A stretch of DNA of 64,000 bases from Sulfitobacter indolifex (GCF_022788655.1 NZ_CP084956.1:59235-123234); one strand, 5' to 3'; counted from the first letter of the stretch, positions 8,565-17,384 are shown. Numbers and translations: made by a program. Notes: generated by a model not told the origin, from the sequence alone.

Positions 8565-9673
8565 TCGGGAACTCCCATCTGCATGAAGTCGCGCTCCGCC
8601 AACCGGTCTGCGACGAGGTGCTGCGCATAGACCGCCTCGCGCTGCTGGTTGGCGGCCATCAGCCGGACGCGAAGGTTGAGGATGCGGCCAATCTCGGCCT
8701 TGGCGTAGGTGTTGAGTTCCCAGGCCGCCTTGGCATTGGGTTGCGCATCGATCTGCAGGATGATCGCGCGGAGGCGGTTGATCACTTGCTCGGTCGTTGC
8801 CGAACTGTCGGCGGCGTAATAGACGCCCGCCTCGGAGATGCTGGCATATTCGGCGAGCGCAAAATCCGAGGGCGAGAGCGTGCCAAGCGCGTCGGCACCG
8901 CCCACCACAGCGAGGTATTCGTTGTAGAATTTCGAGATGTTGCGCACATAGCCTTGGGTCTCGGCAAAGGGCGGCACGCCCCCGTATTCGATGACCCGAC
9001 CCGGCCCCGCGTTATAGGCCGCGAGCGCATGGGGTATGTTGCCGAAGCGGTTGAGCTGGGTGGTGATATAGCGCGCGCCGCCGCGGAGGTTGTCTTTCAC
9101 GTCATAGCGGTCGACGCCGAGATCGGAGGCGGTGCCAGGCATGAGCTGGGTCAGGCCATAAGCCCCGACCGGGCTTTCAGCGGCGACGTTGAAGCGACTC
9201 TCCTGTTTAATCAGAGCCTGGAAGAGGCAGCGCCACTGGGTGGCCGAGAGACCGGCGCGGGCCACACCGGGCGCGCCTGCGAACTCGCCGGCGACCTCGA
9301 CGATCATCATCTCGACCGTCTCGCGGCCCTCGCCGAAGAGGCGGCTGTTCATCGGGCTTGGATCGGTATTGGGATAGACCGCCGCCACCCCGAAATCCGC
9401 ATTGCCCTCGAGCGCACGGATGTCGAAGCCAGGCCCGGTAATGGCAGCGGTCATTTCCTCGAGGACGCGCAGCTGGTCGGCCTGCACATCCGCCAGCGTG
9501 GACTCGGTCCGATCCTTGTCCTGCTGGACGCTTAGATCCTCGGCCAATGCCCTCACCCGGGCGATGGCGCGACCGATCGCGGAATTGTCCTGTGTCGGCA
9601 CGCCCTGGGCATGCGCAGGCAGGGCGCTGAGGCCGAGGCAGAGCCCGGCGGATATGATCGCGGCGCGGCTCAT
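8561..9673 (-). CDS. VirB5-like protein with an internal lytic transglycosylase (SLT) domain
   Basis: 370 residues, signal peptide ending LPAHAQG. Residues about 22-65 (GVPTQDNSAIGRAIARVRAL) match the N-terminus of the adjacent VirB5. Residues about 140-265 form a Slt-type peptidoglycan hydrolase with KQESRFNVAAESPVGAYGL (catalytic Glu in KQESRF), LTQLMPGTASDLG and LAAYNAGPGRV. The last 60 residues (AWELNTYAKAEIGRILNL) again resemble the VirB5 C-terminus. The hydrolase therefore appears inserted within a VirB5 scaffold. The operon also has a separate VirB1-type enzyme at 12836-13534. Start and stop both overlap their neighbours as ATGA. Confidence 0.85.
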   Translation of the reverse strand: MSRAAIISAGLCLGLSALPAHAQGVPTQDNSAIGRAIARVRALAEDLSVQQDKDRTESTLADVQADQLRVLEEMTAAITGPGFDIRALEGNADFGVAAVYPNTDPSPMNSRLFGEGRETVEMMIVEVAGEFAGAPGVARAGLSATQWRCLFQALIKQESRFNVAAESPVGAYGLTQLMPGTASDLGVDRYDVKDNLRGGARYITTQLNRFGNIPHALAAYNAGPGRVIEYGGVPPFAETQGYVRNISKFYNEYLAVVGGADALGTLSPSDFALAEYASISEAGVYYAADSSATTEQVINRLRAIILQIDAQPNAKAAWELNTYAKAEIGRILNLRVRLMAANQQREAVYAQHLVADRLAERDFMQMGVPE

Positions 9674-9879
9674 TCCGAACGGGGCAGGGGCTCGAAGGTG
9701 CAGTCAGGCTTGGCCGTCTCCTGCACCGGTGCGCCCATGGTCGAGAAGGACAGGGCGGACCGCGTCACTTGCGGCTCGCCATTGCGTCCGAAACAGGGCG
9801 AGGTTTTCTCGGTGTATTTCTCGCAAGCGGAAAGAAGGCTCGCGGCGGCGCAAAGCGCGAGGAGGGGTTTCGAACTCAT
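9670..9879 (-). CDS. virB7: VirB7-like lipoprotein
   Basis: A 69-residue lipoprotein: short signal with lipobox LLSAC, so lipidation at Cys19, followed by a small domain with two further Cys residues (Cys29 and Cys60). The size and position between virB4 and the virB5 region fit the VirB7 role of anchoring VirB9 at the outer membrane, but the sequence is too short for a firm family call. Its ATG overlaps the virB4 stop and its stop overlaps the next gene (both ATGA). Confidence 0.72.
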   Translation of the reverse strand: MSSKPLLALCAAASLLSACEKYTEKTSPCFGRNGEPQVTRSALSFSTMGAPVQETAKPDCTFEPLPRSE

Positions 9880-12269
9880 ATCACATGTCTCCAGAAATCG
9901 GGATTGGCGCGCCAATCGGCAGGCACGCGGGCCTCGCCAGTGGCGCCGCCGCCAAGGATGGGAAGGAGGTCGCCAAGTGCGGAGAGATCGGCATCGACGA
10001 AGACGCTGTCGCCCGCCGAGCGGATAAGCGCGATGCGCTGGCCGATGGTCGGCTGCACGAGAAGGGCAGCCTCCTTGGCGTTGACGCGGAGAAAATCGTA
10101 ATCGGAGACGGTGGCGCGATCGTTCGGGAAGAGGATCTGCGTCGGCACCGTCTCGACGATGGTTTTGCCGACGCGGCTGTCGCGCAACTGGCTCGGATAC
10201 TGCGTCATCATGATGACGACGCAGTTCATCTTGCGAAGCGTCACCAGCCAGTTTTCCAGCCGCGCCCCGAAATACGGATCGTCCAAGAGCTTCCACGCTT
10301 CGTCGAGCACGATGATGGTGGGACGGCGGTCTTCGACCACGCGTTCGATCTGGCGGAAGATGTAGGAGAGTACCGCCATGCGCTCGGTCGTCATGTCGAG
10401 GATCTCGGTCATATCAAACCCGACGATGTCGCCCGTGAGCTTGAGGCCCGCGCCGCGCTCGGGCTCGTCGAACACCCAGCCATAGCGCCCGCCGGGGGCC
10501 CATTCGGCAACGCGGGATTGCAGCTCGCCATCATCATCGAGTGACTGGAACAGGGTCTCGAAACTGGCGAAACGCTGCAGCGCCGCCCCCGCATCGGCGT
10601 TCTGGCCGACCGCGCTTTGGATATGGCGGGATTGCTCGCCCGAGAGCGTGCCATTCCGTGTGAGAAGTGTCGCAAGCCAGTCCGAGAGCCAGGCGCGGCC
10701 GCGCTCGTCGGTTTCGGTGGCGAGCGGGTTCAGACCTGTCGGCACGCCAGCCCGGATTTCGTTATAGCGCCCGCCGAGGGCGCGCACGGCCATCTCCAGG
10801 CCGCGATCCTTGTCGAAGAAGAAAAGCCGTGCGCCGACCCGCTGCGCCTGCGCTGCGAGAAAGGCAGTGGTGAGCGTCTTGCCGGTCCCGGTGCGCCCCA
10901 GAACCAGCGTATGGCCAACGGTCGGTTCCTTGCCTGGGGCTCCCGCCTCGTGGAAATTGAAGCGATAACCAGAGGTGCCGACCGTGGGCAGGACCGAAAT
11001 GGTCTGACCCCAGGGCGACTGATCAGGACCGCGTCCTTCGACGCTACCATGCAGAGCTGCGAAGTCGGCGAAATTGATGGAGGAAATCGGCGTCTTGCGA
11101 GCGCGGTAGCCGAAATTGCCGGGGGATTGTGCGAAGTAGGTGGCTTTCAGCGCCATGTTCTCGCGCACGATGACGGACATGATCTCCTGACCCACGCGTT
11201 TGATCTGGGCGGCGGCCCGTTCGAGCGTGTCGCGGTCCGGCGCGTAGACCGCGATGGAGAGGTGATGGTCCCCGAAGGCGATGCGTCCTGCCTCCTGGTC
11301 GTCGGCAGCCTGGCCCAATTGTTCGCGCAGGGAGACGGCCGCATCGTCGGAGGCCTGCATCTGGCGGATGATGCGCTGGATGCGTTCGGCCATGATGTTG
11401 TTCGGGATCGGGCTGAAGGAGTTCGTGAGCACGATGTCGAGCGGCAGGTCGAGCGCGTCGAGCAGCGTCACATCGGTCAATGCCGGGTAGGTCTTCATCG
11501 AAAAGAGCGCGCCGTATTTGACCCGCCCAGTCACGGCGTCGGTCAGGGTGACGACGTCGCCGTCGAAGGTCGCGCGGCAATTGCTCAAAATATGTGAAAG
11601 AGGCAGAGCGCTTTGTCCGAAGGCTATGGGGGAGAAGCTGCCCGCGTTCAGCGTGTTTAGATAGCCCAGCCATTCACCACCCGTGCGGGTCAGGCGCACA
11701 GGGTTGGCCGAAGACAGAGCCACCTCGAAAAAGCCCATGACCTCGTTCAGCTCCTGCAGGCGCGTCGCGCGGTCCTTGACCCAGGCTTTGCGGGCCAGCG
11801 TCCGAAGGAATGGAATGCGCGCGGAGATATCGGGGCGCCGGATCACGCTGAGATAGAGTTGGCGCTTGGCCGGGCGCAGGTCTTTCACATGGGCCTGCCA
11901 GCGGGCATCTATCGCGGCGGCGAAGCTGTCGCCCTCGATGGGGCGCATCCCCAGATCCTGTGGCACGGAGATGCGGTGGATGTAAAAGCCGAAGGCATTG
12001 CCGGTCTGGGCGACGATGGCGGCAACCGCGCGCTTGAGCGCATCGAGCCGTGCGTCTTCGCTGGTCATCGGGTTCAGACCATCAAGGCGCAGGGTCGCCA
12101 TCAGATCGCCCTCGCGCAGCACCATCACATCGTCATCGGCAAGCGCGAAATACGGCAGGTGATCAGCGAGATAGCTCTCCCGCGCGAACTCCCCGCCGCC
12201 AGCCTGAAGCAGAGCGGTTCCGTGAGTGGAAAGTGTGCCCGCATCAAGCGCCAAAGCTGTCGCCTCCAT
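9876..12269 (-). CDS. virB4: VirB4-type T4SS ATPase
   Basis: Large ATPase at the base of the secretion machine, 797 residues. The N-terminal CagE/TrbE/VirB4 domain precedes a C-terminal RecA-like ATPase with Walker A LGRTGTGKT near residue 455 and Walker B IIVLDEAWKLLDD near 650; TQYPSQLRDS follows as in other VirB4 proteins. The start overlaps the virB3 end by 26 bases. Confidence 0.96.
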   Translation of the reverse strand: MEATALALDAGTLSTHGTALLQAGGGEFARESYLADHLPYFALADDDVMVLREGDLMATLRLDGLNPMTSEDARLDALKRAVAAIVAQTGNAFGFYIHRISVPQDLGMRPIEGDSFAAAIDARWQAHVKDLRPAKRQLYLSVIRRPDISARIPFLRTLARKAWVKDRATRLQELNEVMGFFEVALSSANPVRLTRTGGEWLGYLNTLNAGSFSPIAFGQSALPLSHILSNCRATFDGDVVTLTDAVTGRVKYGALFSMKTYPALTDVTLLDALDLPLDIVLTNSFSPIPNNIMAERIQRIIRQMQASDDAAVSLREQLGQAADDQEAGRIAFGDHHLSIAVYAPDRDTLERAAAQIKRVGQEIMSVIVRENMALKATYFAQSPGNFGYRARKTPISSINFADFAALHGSVEGRGPDQSPWGQTISVLPTVGTSGYRFNFHEAGAPGKEPTVGHTLVLGRTGTGKTLTTAFLAAQAQRVGARLFFFDKDRGLEMAVRALGGRYNEIRAGVPTGLNPLATETDERGRAWLSDWLATLLTRNGTLSGEQSRHIQSAVGQNADAGAALQRFASFETLFQSLDDDGELQSRVAEWAPGGRYGWVFDEPERGAGLKLTGDIVGFDMTEILDMTTERMAVLSYIFRQIERVVEDRRPTIIVLDEAWKLLDDPYFGARLENWLVTLRKMNCVVIMMTQYPSQLRDSRVGKTIVETVPTQILFPNDRATVSDYDFLRVNAKEAALLVQPTIGQRIALIRSAGDSVFVDADLSALGDLLPILGGGATGEARVPADWRANPDFWRHVI

Positions 12270-12522
12270 GCAGGGCGCGGTTCTTCGTCGGGCGCACCGA
12301 GCCGTAGGAAACGCGCAGGACCTCGAAGAAATGCGGCTCGCGGTCGGCGACGAACCAGAGGATCGGATAGGCGACGAGGCCGATCAGGAAGAAGACCATG
12401 GACTTGGTCCAGATGAACGGCAGAACGACCCCGGTCGCCAGCACCACGAGGTATCCGACAGGGAGGCCCAGATACTTGGGCGGTCGGGCGAGGCCCAGAA
12501 AAAGGGGGGATCGTTCTGCCAA
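12244..12522 (-). CDS. virB3: VirB3-type T4SS inner membrane protein
   Basis: 92 residues with two adjacent membrane segments (LGLPVGYLVVLATGVVLPFI and KSMVFFLIGLVAYPILWFVA) and the conserved tail DREPHFFEVLRV, typical of VirB3, which works with VirB4 in pilus biogenesis. It overlaps virB4. Confidence 0.9.
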   Translation of the reverse strand: MAERSPLFLGLARPPKYLGLPVGYLVVLATGVVLPFIWTKSMVFFLIGLVAYPILWFVADREPHFFEVLRVSYGSVRPTKNRALHGGDSFGA

Positions 12523-12537
12523 CTCTATTCTCCAACC

Positions 12538-12819
12538 TCAGGAGAAGCCGTCGACGATGGTGCCGGCCGAGAAGATCAGCACGATCCCGATGATGACCGA
12601 GGCGAACCAGCCCCAGTTCAGCCGCCCCATCATGCACATGAAACCAGTGCCGATGACGGCGAGTGTGGCAACCGCGATCCCAATCGGACCGGTCAGCGCG
12701 GCCTCGACGGTTTCCAGCATGGTCTGGATCGGCGACAAGTCCTGCGCGAAGGCAGGGCTTGCGAGAGCCGCCAAGGTTGTGGTGGCAGGCAAGAGGCGGC
12801 TGAGGCGATGTCGAAGCAT
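12538..12819 (-). CDS. virB2: VirB2/TrbC-type pilin
   Basis: 93 residues with a long signal peptide (cleavage after PAFAQ) and two hydrophobic helices separated by the short loop GRLNWGW, the standard VirB2 pilin organisation. It begins 16 bases downstream of virB1 and ends 15 bases before virB3. Confidence 0.9.
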   Translation of the reverse strand: MLRHRLSRLLPATTTLAALASPAFAQDLSPIQTMLETVEAALTGPIGIAVATLAVIGTGFMCMMGRLNWGWFASVIIGIVLIFSAGTIVDGFS

Positions 12820-12835
12820 GCGAAGTTCCCTTGTT

Positions 12836-13534
12836 TTACTGAAGATCGATGAGGACCGGCGCGCGGGCTGGAACCCGGTCTGCGACGCGGATGTCCGGCG
12901 CGGAAACAGGTGTACCCGCAAGTCGGGACCGGATCCGGTGGATGCGCGCGATGTAGTCGCGGGTCTCGATGAAAGGCGGGATGCCGGAATACTCGACCAC
13001 CCGGTGCGGTCCGGCATTGTAGGCCGCGAGCGCCAAGTCGATGTCCTTGAACGTTCCGAGTTGTGCGAGCAGATACCGCGCCGCGCCGTCGAGGTTCTGG
13101 GAGGGATCGCGCGGATCGACGCCGAGCGCACGGGCAGTATCCGGCATCAGCTGGCCAAGACCATAGGCATCCTTCGGGCTGACGGCGGTCGGGTTGTAGC
13201 TGCTTTCAGCCTCGACCAGGGCGCGGAACAGAATTTGCCAGTCGTCCGCATCAAGGCTGACCTGCCGCAGGGCACGGTTCCCCTGGTGGCGGACGGCAGT
13301 CGTGCGGATCAGGGAGAGGGTGTCGTCGCGACTGGAAGGCGGCGTGGCGTCCAACGAGGCCAGAACGACCTCGGCTTCAGCGCTATGTTCCAAACCAGCC
13401 CAGGCAGGGCGCTCACCGTGAAAGGTCCAGCCCGAAGTCCGGGCTGTGCCGTCGCGGCCGAAGGCGATAACGTCAGCCGCGCTCCTCGAGGGTGATGCTG
13501 TAGTCAGGACCAAAGCGCAGATCGCGCCCGTCAC
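12836..13534 (-). CDS. virB1: VirB1-type lytic transglycosylase
   Basis: Periplasmic muramidase that opens the cell wall for T4SS assembly. The Slt domain is complete: ALVEAESSYNPTAVS with the catalytic Glu, YGLGQLMPDTARALG and LAAYNAGPHRVVEY. A GTG at 13532-13534 gives a plausible signal peptide (VTGAICALVLTTASPSRSAA) and 232 residues. A longer frame extends upstream to 13750 but runs antiphase through the more convincing gene at 13473-13787, so the GTG start is preferred. The start overlaps the end of that gene. Confidence 0.82.
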   Translation of the reverse strand: MTGAICALVLTTASPSRSAADVIAFGRDGTARTSGWTFHGERPAWAGLEHSAEAEVVLASLDATPPSSRDDTLSLIRTTAVRHQGNRALRQVSLDADDWQILFRALVEAESSYNPTAVSPKDAYGLGQLMPDTARALGVDPRDPSQNLDGAARYLLAQLGTFKDIDLALAAYNAGPHRVVEYSGIPPFIETRDYIARIHRIRSRLAGTPVSAPDIRVADRVPARAPVLIDLQ

Positions 13535-13787
13535 CGAACTCGAGATGATGTTTGAAGAGCCCTGGCCATATGTTGAAATACCGCGGCTCAGGCCCGTGCG
13601 GGGTGATCCGGGTCGAGACCAGAATGGCTTCCGGCTCACCCTCGCGCAGGTAGATGCACTGGTAGCGCGGCTTGCCATCGTCCGTGAACCCCACGAGTTC
13701 ATACCGGCAGCGGAACGCGATGCCCTGTTCGGACAGGTCTTTGACACCATCGATGGTGATCAGGATCTGGTTGCGCGCTATCGGCAT
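13473..13787 (-). CDS. First gene of the virB operon, unknown function
   Basis: 104 residues, no signal peptide, rich in beta-type sequence (RYELVGFTDDGKPRYQCIYL). It has a good ribosome site (GGGGAGAG about eight bases before the ATG) and is the first frame after the divergent promoter region. I do not recognise it. Its end overlaps the virB1 start by about 60 bases in another frame. A cytosolic regulator or accessory factor is possible but unproven. Confidence 0.65.
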   Translation of the reverse strand: MPIARNQILITIDGVKDLSEQGIAFRCRYELVGFTDDGKPRYQCIYLREGEPEAILVSTRITPHGPEPRYFNIWPGLFKHHLEFGDGRDLRFGPDYSITLEERG

Positions 13788-13919
13788 GTTCGGACTCTCC
13801 CCACGAGAGCCCTTCTACTGCACGACACTAAGGCCATAAAGTCATATGGAGTCAATACGACATATTGCAGAAAATTACATATTGCGCGATAGTCTGCGCA
13901 ACTTTTGCGGGAGAGCGAC
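13788..13919. promoter_or_regulatory. Divergent promoter region of the virB operon with direct repeats
   Basis: The 132 bases between two divergent genes are AT-rich and contain ACATATTGC twice in direct orientation (13860-13868 and 13877-13885), 17 bases apart, plus the related CATATG at 13843-13848. This is the natural place for the control of the secretion operon. Which protein binds there is unknown; the XRE-type regulator at 14769-14978 is a candidate. Confidence 0.45.
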
Positions 13920-14498
13920 ATGAAGCGACAGGCGATGGCAGCGGCGATGGGGGTGATGGCGGTGTTCGGAGCCCCGGGGAAGGCGCAGGCCTATGACATC
14001 GACTGCGCCATCATGCTCTGCATGGCTGGCGGCTTCCCCCCGAGCGCAGTCTGTGCACGGGCCTATCGCACTATGATCCGCCGCATCACGCCCTGGCCGA
14101 GCCTGCCGCCCTTCGGGGTCTGCACCTTCGCACATGTGCCGGTCGAGCTGGGCGGGCCCGGCGGGGAGGGCGAGCTCGACACCACTCTGCCCGAATACGA
14201 ATGGCTGAACCGCACCCATGTGATCTGGTTCACCGGTCAAGCCTATAGAGAAAGGGGAGGTGAACAGTATTGGGACTGGTCTCTCCGTTCCTGCGACCGA
14301 GAGAACCGCACCTGCCGGTACATCCAGCGGGTCTACCGATCCCACACGCCCTGGCCCGAGGCATTCGTATCGGAAGGCGGTCAGGAGATCGCCTATCCGA
14401 CCGGCGGAGGTTCCTCGTACTTCTATTTGCGCAGTATCATGGTTGAATACGGCGACTACGAGGGCAACATGGGCCACTCGGAGTGGTTCTCCTACTGA
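13920..14498 (+). CDS. Exported Cys-rich protein next to the T4SS, possibly TrbM/KikA-like
   Basis: 192 residues starting at MKRQAMAAAMG; GGGAG lies six bases before this ATG, which is preferred over the in-frame start at 13905. The signal peptide ends near KAQA. The mature start has DCAIMLCMAGGFPPSAVC, resembling the N-terminal Cys pattern of TrbM/KikA conjugation proteins; four further Cys residues follow. A periplasmic role in conjugation is likely from context; the family match is tentative. It ends tail to tail with the next gene. Confidence 0.65.
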   Translation: MKRQAMAAAMGVMAVFGAPGKAQAYDIDCAIMLCMAGGFPPSAVCARAYRTMIRRITPWPSLPPFGVCTFAHVPVELGGPGGEGELDTTLPEYEWLNRTHVIWFTGQAYRERGGEQYWDWSLRSCDRENRTCRYIQRVYRSHTPWPEAFVSEGGQEIAYPTGGGSSYFYLRSIMVEYGDYEGNMGHSEWFSY

Positions 14499-14692
14499 TC
14501 CGAACGGTCTGATGCCTTCAGGGAAACTGGGCGAAGCTCGACCAGACAAGCATCAAAGCGTTCTGGATCGACATGCCAGCGGCGGCTCACCGAGCCATCA
14601 TTCCAACGGTAATCGGTGAACAGGTGAATCTCCTGCGCACCGTCGTTCAGAAACCCGTTCTGGAAGGGCCAGCCTGTCTTCTTCTTACCCAT
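14492..14692 (-). CDS. Small conserved-looking hypothetical protein
   Basis: 66 residues from the ATG beginning MGKKKTGWPFQNGF, preceded by GAGAG. A longer frame upstream (to 14761) is less convincing. It contains many aromatic residues and an HLFTDYRWNDGSVSRRWHVD stretch suggesting a small beta-rich domain. No function recognised. It is convergent with the exported protein and follows the XRE gene in the same direction. Confidence 0.5.
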   Translation of the reverse strand: MGKKKTGWPFQNGFLNDGAQEIHLFTDYRWNDGSVSRRWHVDPERFDACLVELRPVSLKASDRSDQ

Positions 14693-14768
14693 CGAACTCT
14701 CTGCACTCCATTTGACTACCTCTTGAGACGTTCCGCTCCAGGACGCATCAGGGGCTGGCAAAAACTGG

Positions 14769-14978
14769 CTAGCGTTTTGTGAAGAGCTCTGCTGGATCTA
14801 CGTTCAGTGCTTTGGCGATACGTTCGAGAAGGTCGAGGGAGGCCGCGAACTTGGCGTTCTCGAGCTTGCCCATATGGCCGCGACTCACATCGGCCCGATG
14901 AGCAAGCTCCTCCTGGCTGAGGCTGCGGGCGCGTCTCAATTCCTGGATGTTTAGTGCTACACGGTCCCGCAAGTTCAT
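14769..14978 (-). CDS. XRE-family helix-turn-helix regulator
   Basis: 69 residues consisting almost entirely of a Cro/CI-type HTH: RRARSLSQEELAHRADVSRG followed by MGKLENAKFAASLDLLERI and the typical ending ALNVDPAELF. Proteins of this kind are DNA-binding repressors without an extra domain. Located beside the virB region, so it may control it; its own target sites are not known. Confidence 0.9.
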   Translation of the reverse strand: MNLRDRVALNIQELRRARSLSQEELAHRADVSRGHMGKLENAKFAASLDLLERIAKALNVDPAELFTKR

Positions 14979-15301
14979 GCCGTTGAAACGGACACGATGC
15001 GCGAAATATCGCCACGCGATATATGTTACATTCGGAAGTGCAGAGAAGAAATCTTGGGATGGCGCGAGATCGCCGGAATGGAATGCCTGCCGAAACGCAG
15101 GTCACGTGATGATCCGTCTCGCAAACATTATGGGCCGTTCAATTGTTCTTTCAGGAAAGGGCGGCACCGGAGAGAGGTTCCGGTACCGCCAGGGTATCGC
15201 CCACAGGGAGGTGGTAGAGGGCGAATTCTACACGGAAAATTTGGGGTCGACCAATAATCGCGTAATCATGATTATGGTAATTTTTAGGCTGTCACGGCAC
15301 C
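14979..15301. other. Intergenic region with a perfect 14-base palindrome
   Basis: No gene is supported here. At 15262-15275 GTAATCATGATTAT contains the perfect palindrome TAATCATGATTA, a plausible operator. It lies just downstream of the thiolase stop and about 285 bases from the XRE start. No terminator-like hairpin with a T-run was found. Confidence 0.35.
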
Positions 15302-16501
15302 TCAGACAGCTTCGAGTGCGATTGCAATTCCCTGTCCCACGCCAATACACATGGTCGACAACGACTTTTCTCCAGGTTTGAGGTCCAGCATCGCTGAGCC
15401 GGTGATGCGGGCACCCGACATGCCAAGCGGATGGCCGAGAGCAATAGCGCCGCCGTTTGGGTTCACGCGGGCATCATCATCCGCGATCCCCAGGTGCCGT
15501 AGTGTGGCCAGACCCTGCGAAGCAAAGGCTTCGTTAAGTTCGATCACCGAGAAGTCTTCTTGTTTCAGTCCAAGTCGCGCCATCAGCTTTTTCGACGCCG
15601 GTGCCGGCCCGAAACCCATGATGCGCGGTGCAACGCCGGCGGTTGCGCCGCCCAAGACCCTTGCGACCGGCGTGAGGCCAAATTTTTTTGCGACGTCGCT
15701 GGTGGCAAGGATCAATGCTGCGGCACCATCGTTCACGCCTGAAGAATTCCCTGCGGTTACCGTGCCATCCGCTTTTACGAAAGTTTTCAGTTGGGCGAGC
15801 GCTTCCAAAGTCGTACTCGCGCGAGGGTGTTCATCCTGTACGACGATCTTTGGCTCCCCCTTTCGCTGAGGAATCTCTACCGGGACAATTTCACGGGCCA
15901 AACGACCGTTCGCCATAGCAACGCTCGCCTTTTGCTGGGAATGTAGGGCGAAAGCATCTTGGTCGGCGCGGTTGATGCCGAAGACTTCAGCCACGTTTTC
16001 GGCCGTTTCAGGCATACTGTCGACGCCGTATTGGCTCTTCATCAGTCTATTGACGAAGCGCCAGCCGATGGTGGTGTCTTCCACACTATTCTCGCGCGAG
16101 AATACTGTTGTAGCTTTTGGCATCACAAACGGAGCACGCGACATGCTTTCCACACCACCTGCGACAATGAGATCGGCCTCTCCTGATTTGATAGCGCGGG
16201 CGGCCGTGATTATCGCATCCATGCCCGACCCGCACAACCGATTCATTGTTGTCCCCGGTACACAATCCGGAAATCCAGCTAGTAGAAGCGACATGCGAGC
16301 AACATTACGGTTGTCCTCTCCCGCTTGGTTGGCGCAGCCAAAAATCACTTCGTCAATGGTCGCTAGATCTAGCCCCGGGTTTCGGCTGGCCAAGGCCCTG
16401 AGTGGGATTGCGCCAAGATCGTCGGCTCGCACAGAAGAAAGCGCGCCGCCATAGCGACCGATTGGTGTGCGGATGTAATCGCAGATATAGACGTTTGTCA
16501 T
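15302..16501 (-). CDS. pcaF: 3-oxoadipyl-CoA/acetyl-CoA thiolase
   Basis: Cleaves a 3-oxoacyl-CoA to acetyl-CoA and a shortened acyl-CoA; the sequence type matches the PcaF/PaaJ group, which makes succinyl-CoA and acetyl-CoA from 3-oxoadipyl-CoA. 399 residues with nucleophile Cys90 in MNRLCGSGM, His357 in LGHPLGMSG and Cys385 in CIGVGQG. It should be the last gene of the minus-strand operon with the aldehyde dehydrogenase and the hydratase/dehydrogenase, but an IS21 element is inserted 19 bases before its start, so its transcription now depends on the element or a new promoter. Substrate specificity is inferred. Confidence 0.88.
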   Translation of the reverse strand: MTNVYICDYIRTPIGRYGGALSSVRADDLGAIPLRALASRNPGLDLATIDEVIFGCANQAGEDNRNVARMSLLLAGFPDCVPGTTMNRLCGSGMDAIITAARAIKSGEADLIVAGGVESMSRAPFVMPKATTVFSRENSVEDTTIGWRFVNRLMKSQYGVDSMPETAENVAEVFGINRADQDAFALHSQQKASVAMANGRLAREIVPVEIPQRKGEPKIVVQDEHPRASTTLEALAQLKTFVKADGTVTAGNSSGVNDGAAALILATSDVAKKFGLTPVARVLGGATAGVAPRIMGFGPAPASKKLMARLGLKQEDFSVIELNEAFASQGLATLRHLGIADDDARVNPNGGAIALGHPLGMSGARITGSAMLDLKPGEKSLSTMCIGVGQGIAIALEAV

Positions 16502-16592
16502 TCTTTGAGTGCCTTTGTCATGTTGGTTTTCATTGAGAACTGACCCGGTATTTTCACCGAGATTTGACCCACCCTTTATTGTTTATCAGCGG

Positions 16593-17384
16593 TCATGATT
16601 TGGTCAATGGCTGCGTCTCCTTTCGTGTTTTCTTTGCAGCTTCTGAGCTGGCCTTAAAGCGGTAGCTGTCGTTGCCGGTTTCGAGGATGTGACACCGGTG
16701 GGTGAGGCGATCGAGCAATGCTGTTGTCATCTTGGCATCGCCAAAGACCTGCGCCCATTCGGAGAAGCTGAGATTGGTTGTGATGATGACGCTGGTGCGC
16801 TCATAGAGTTTGCTCAGCAGGTGGAACAACAGCGCGCCACCTGATGCGCTGAACGGCAGGTATCCAAGCTCGTCCAGGATCACGAGATCGATCTTGGTCA
16901 TCATTTCGGCCAGCTTCCCGGCCTTGCCGAGCGCCTTTTCTTGCTCGAGCGCATTGACCAATTCCACGGTTGAGTAGAAGCGCACCTTGCGCTTGTGATG
17001 CTCAATGGCCTGTACGCCGATGGCCGTTGCGACATGGCTTTTGCCGGTTCCTGGTCCACCGATCAGCACGACATTCTCAGCGTTGTCCAGGAACGCCCCG
17101 CGATGCAGCTGTCGTACAGTGGCCTCGTTGATATCGCTGGACAGGAAGTCGAAGCCAGCGAGGTCTTTGTAGGAGGGGAACCGCGCGACCTTTGTCTGGT
17201 AGGCGATAGAACGGACTTCCCGTTCAGCGATCTCAGCTTTGAGCAATTGAGATAGCATGGGTATTGCAGCTTCGAACGCAGGCGCGCCTTGGGCGACCAG
17301 GTCTTCCACTGCATTTGCCATGCCATAGAGCTTGAGGCTGCGCAGCATGATCACAATCGAAGCTCCTGCAGGGTCATGACGCAT
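16593..17384 (-). CDS. istB: IstB-type ATPase helper of IS21 transposition
   Basis: AAA+ ATPase that selects target DNA for the IstA transposase. 263 residues from MRHDPAGAS (ribosome site GGGGAGAAG before it), Walker [13 protein letters not shown] and Walker [13 protein letters not shown] are present. It overlaps the end of istA by 11 bases. Identical to the protein of copy 2. Confidence 0.96.
   Translation of the reverse strand: MRHDPAGASIVIMLRSLKLYGMANAVEDLVAQGAPAFEAAIPMLSQLLKAEIAEREVRSIAYQTKVARFPSYKDLAGFDFLSSDINEATVRQLHRGAFLDNAENVVLIGGPGTGKSHVATAIGVQAIEHHKRKVRFYSTVELVNALEQEKALGKAGKLAEMMTKIDLVILDELGYLPFSASGGALLFHLLSKLYERTSVIITTNLSFSEWAQVFGDAKMTTALLDRLTHRCHILETGNDSYRFKASSEAAKKTRKETQPLTKS

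Noticed and set aside
13535..13750. N-terminal extension of the VirB1 frame
   Set aside because: It would overlap the 104-residue gene over most of its length and gives an unlikely Arg/Ser-rich sequence instead of a signal peptide.
15289..15312. GCTGTC/GACAGC hairpin at the thiolase 3' end as terminator
   Set aside because: The stem overlaps the coding end and is followed on the minus strand by an A-rich, not T-rich, stretch.
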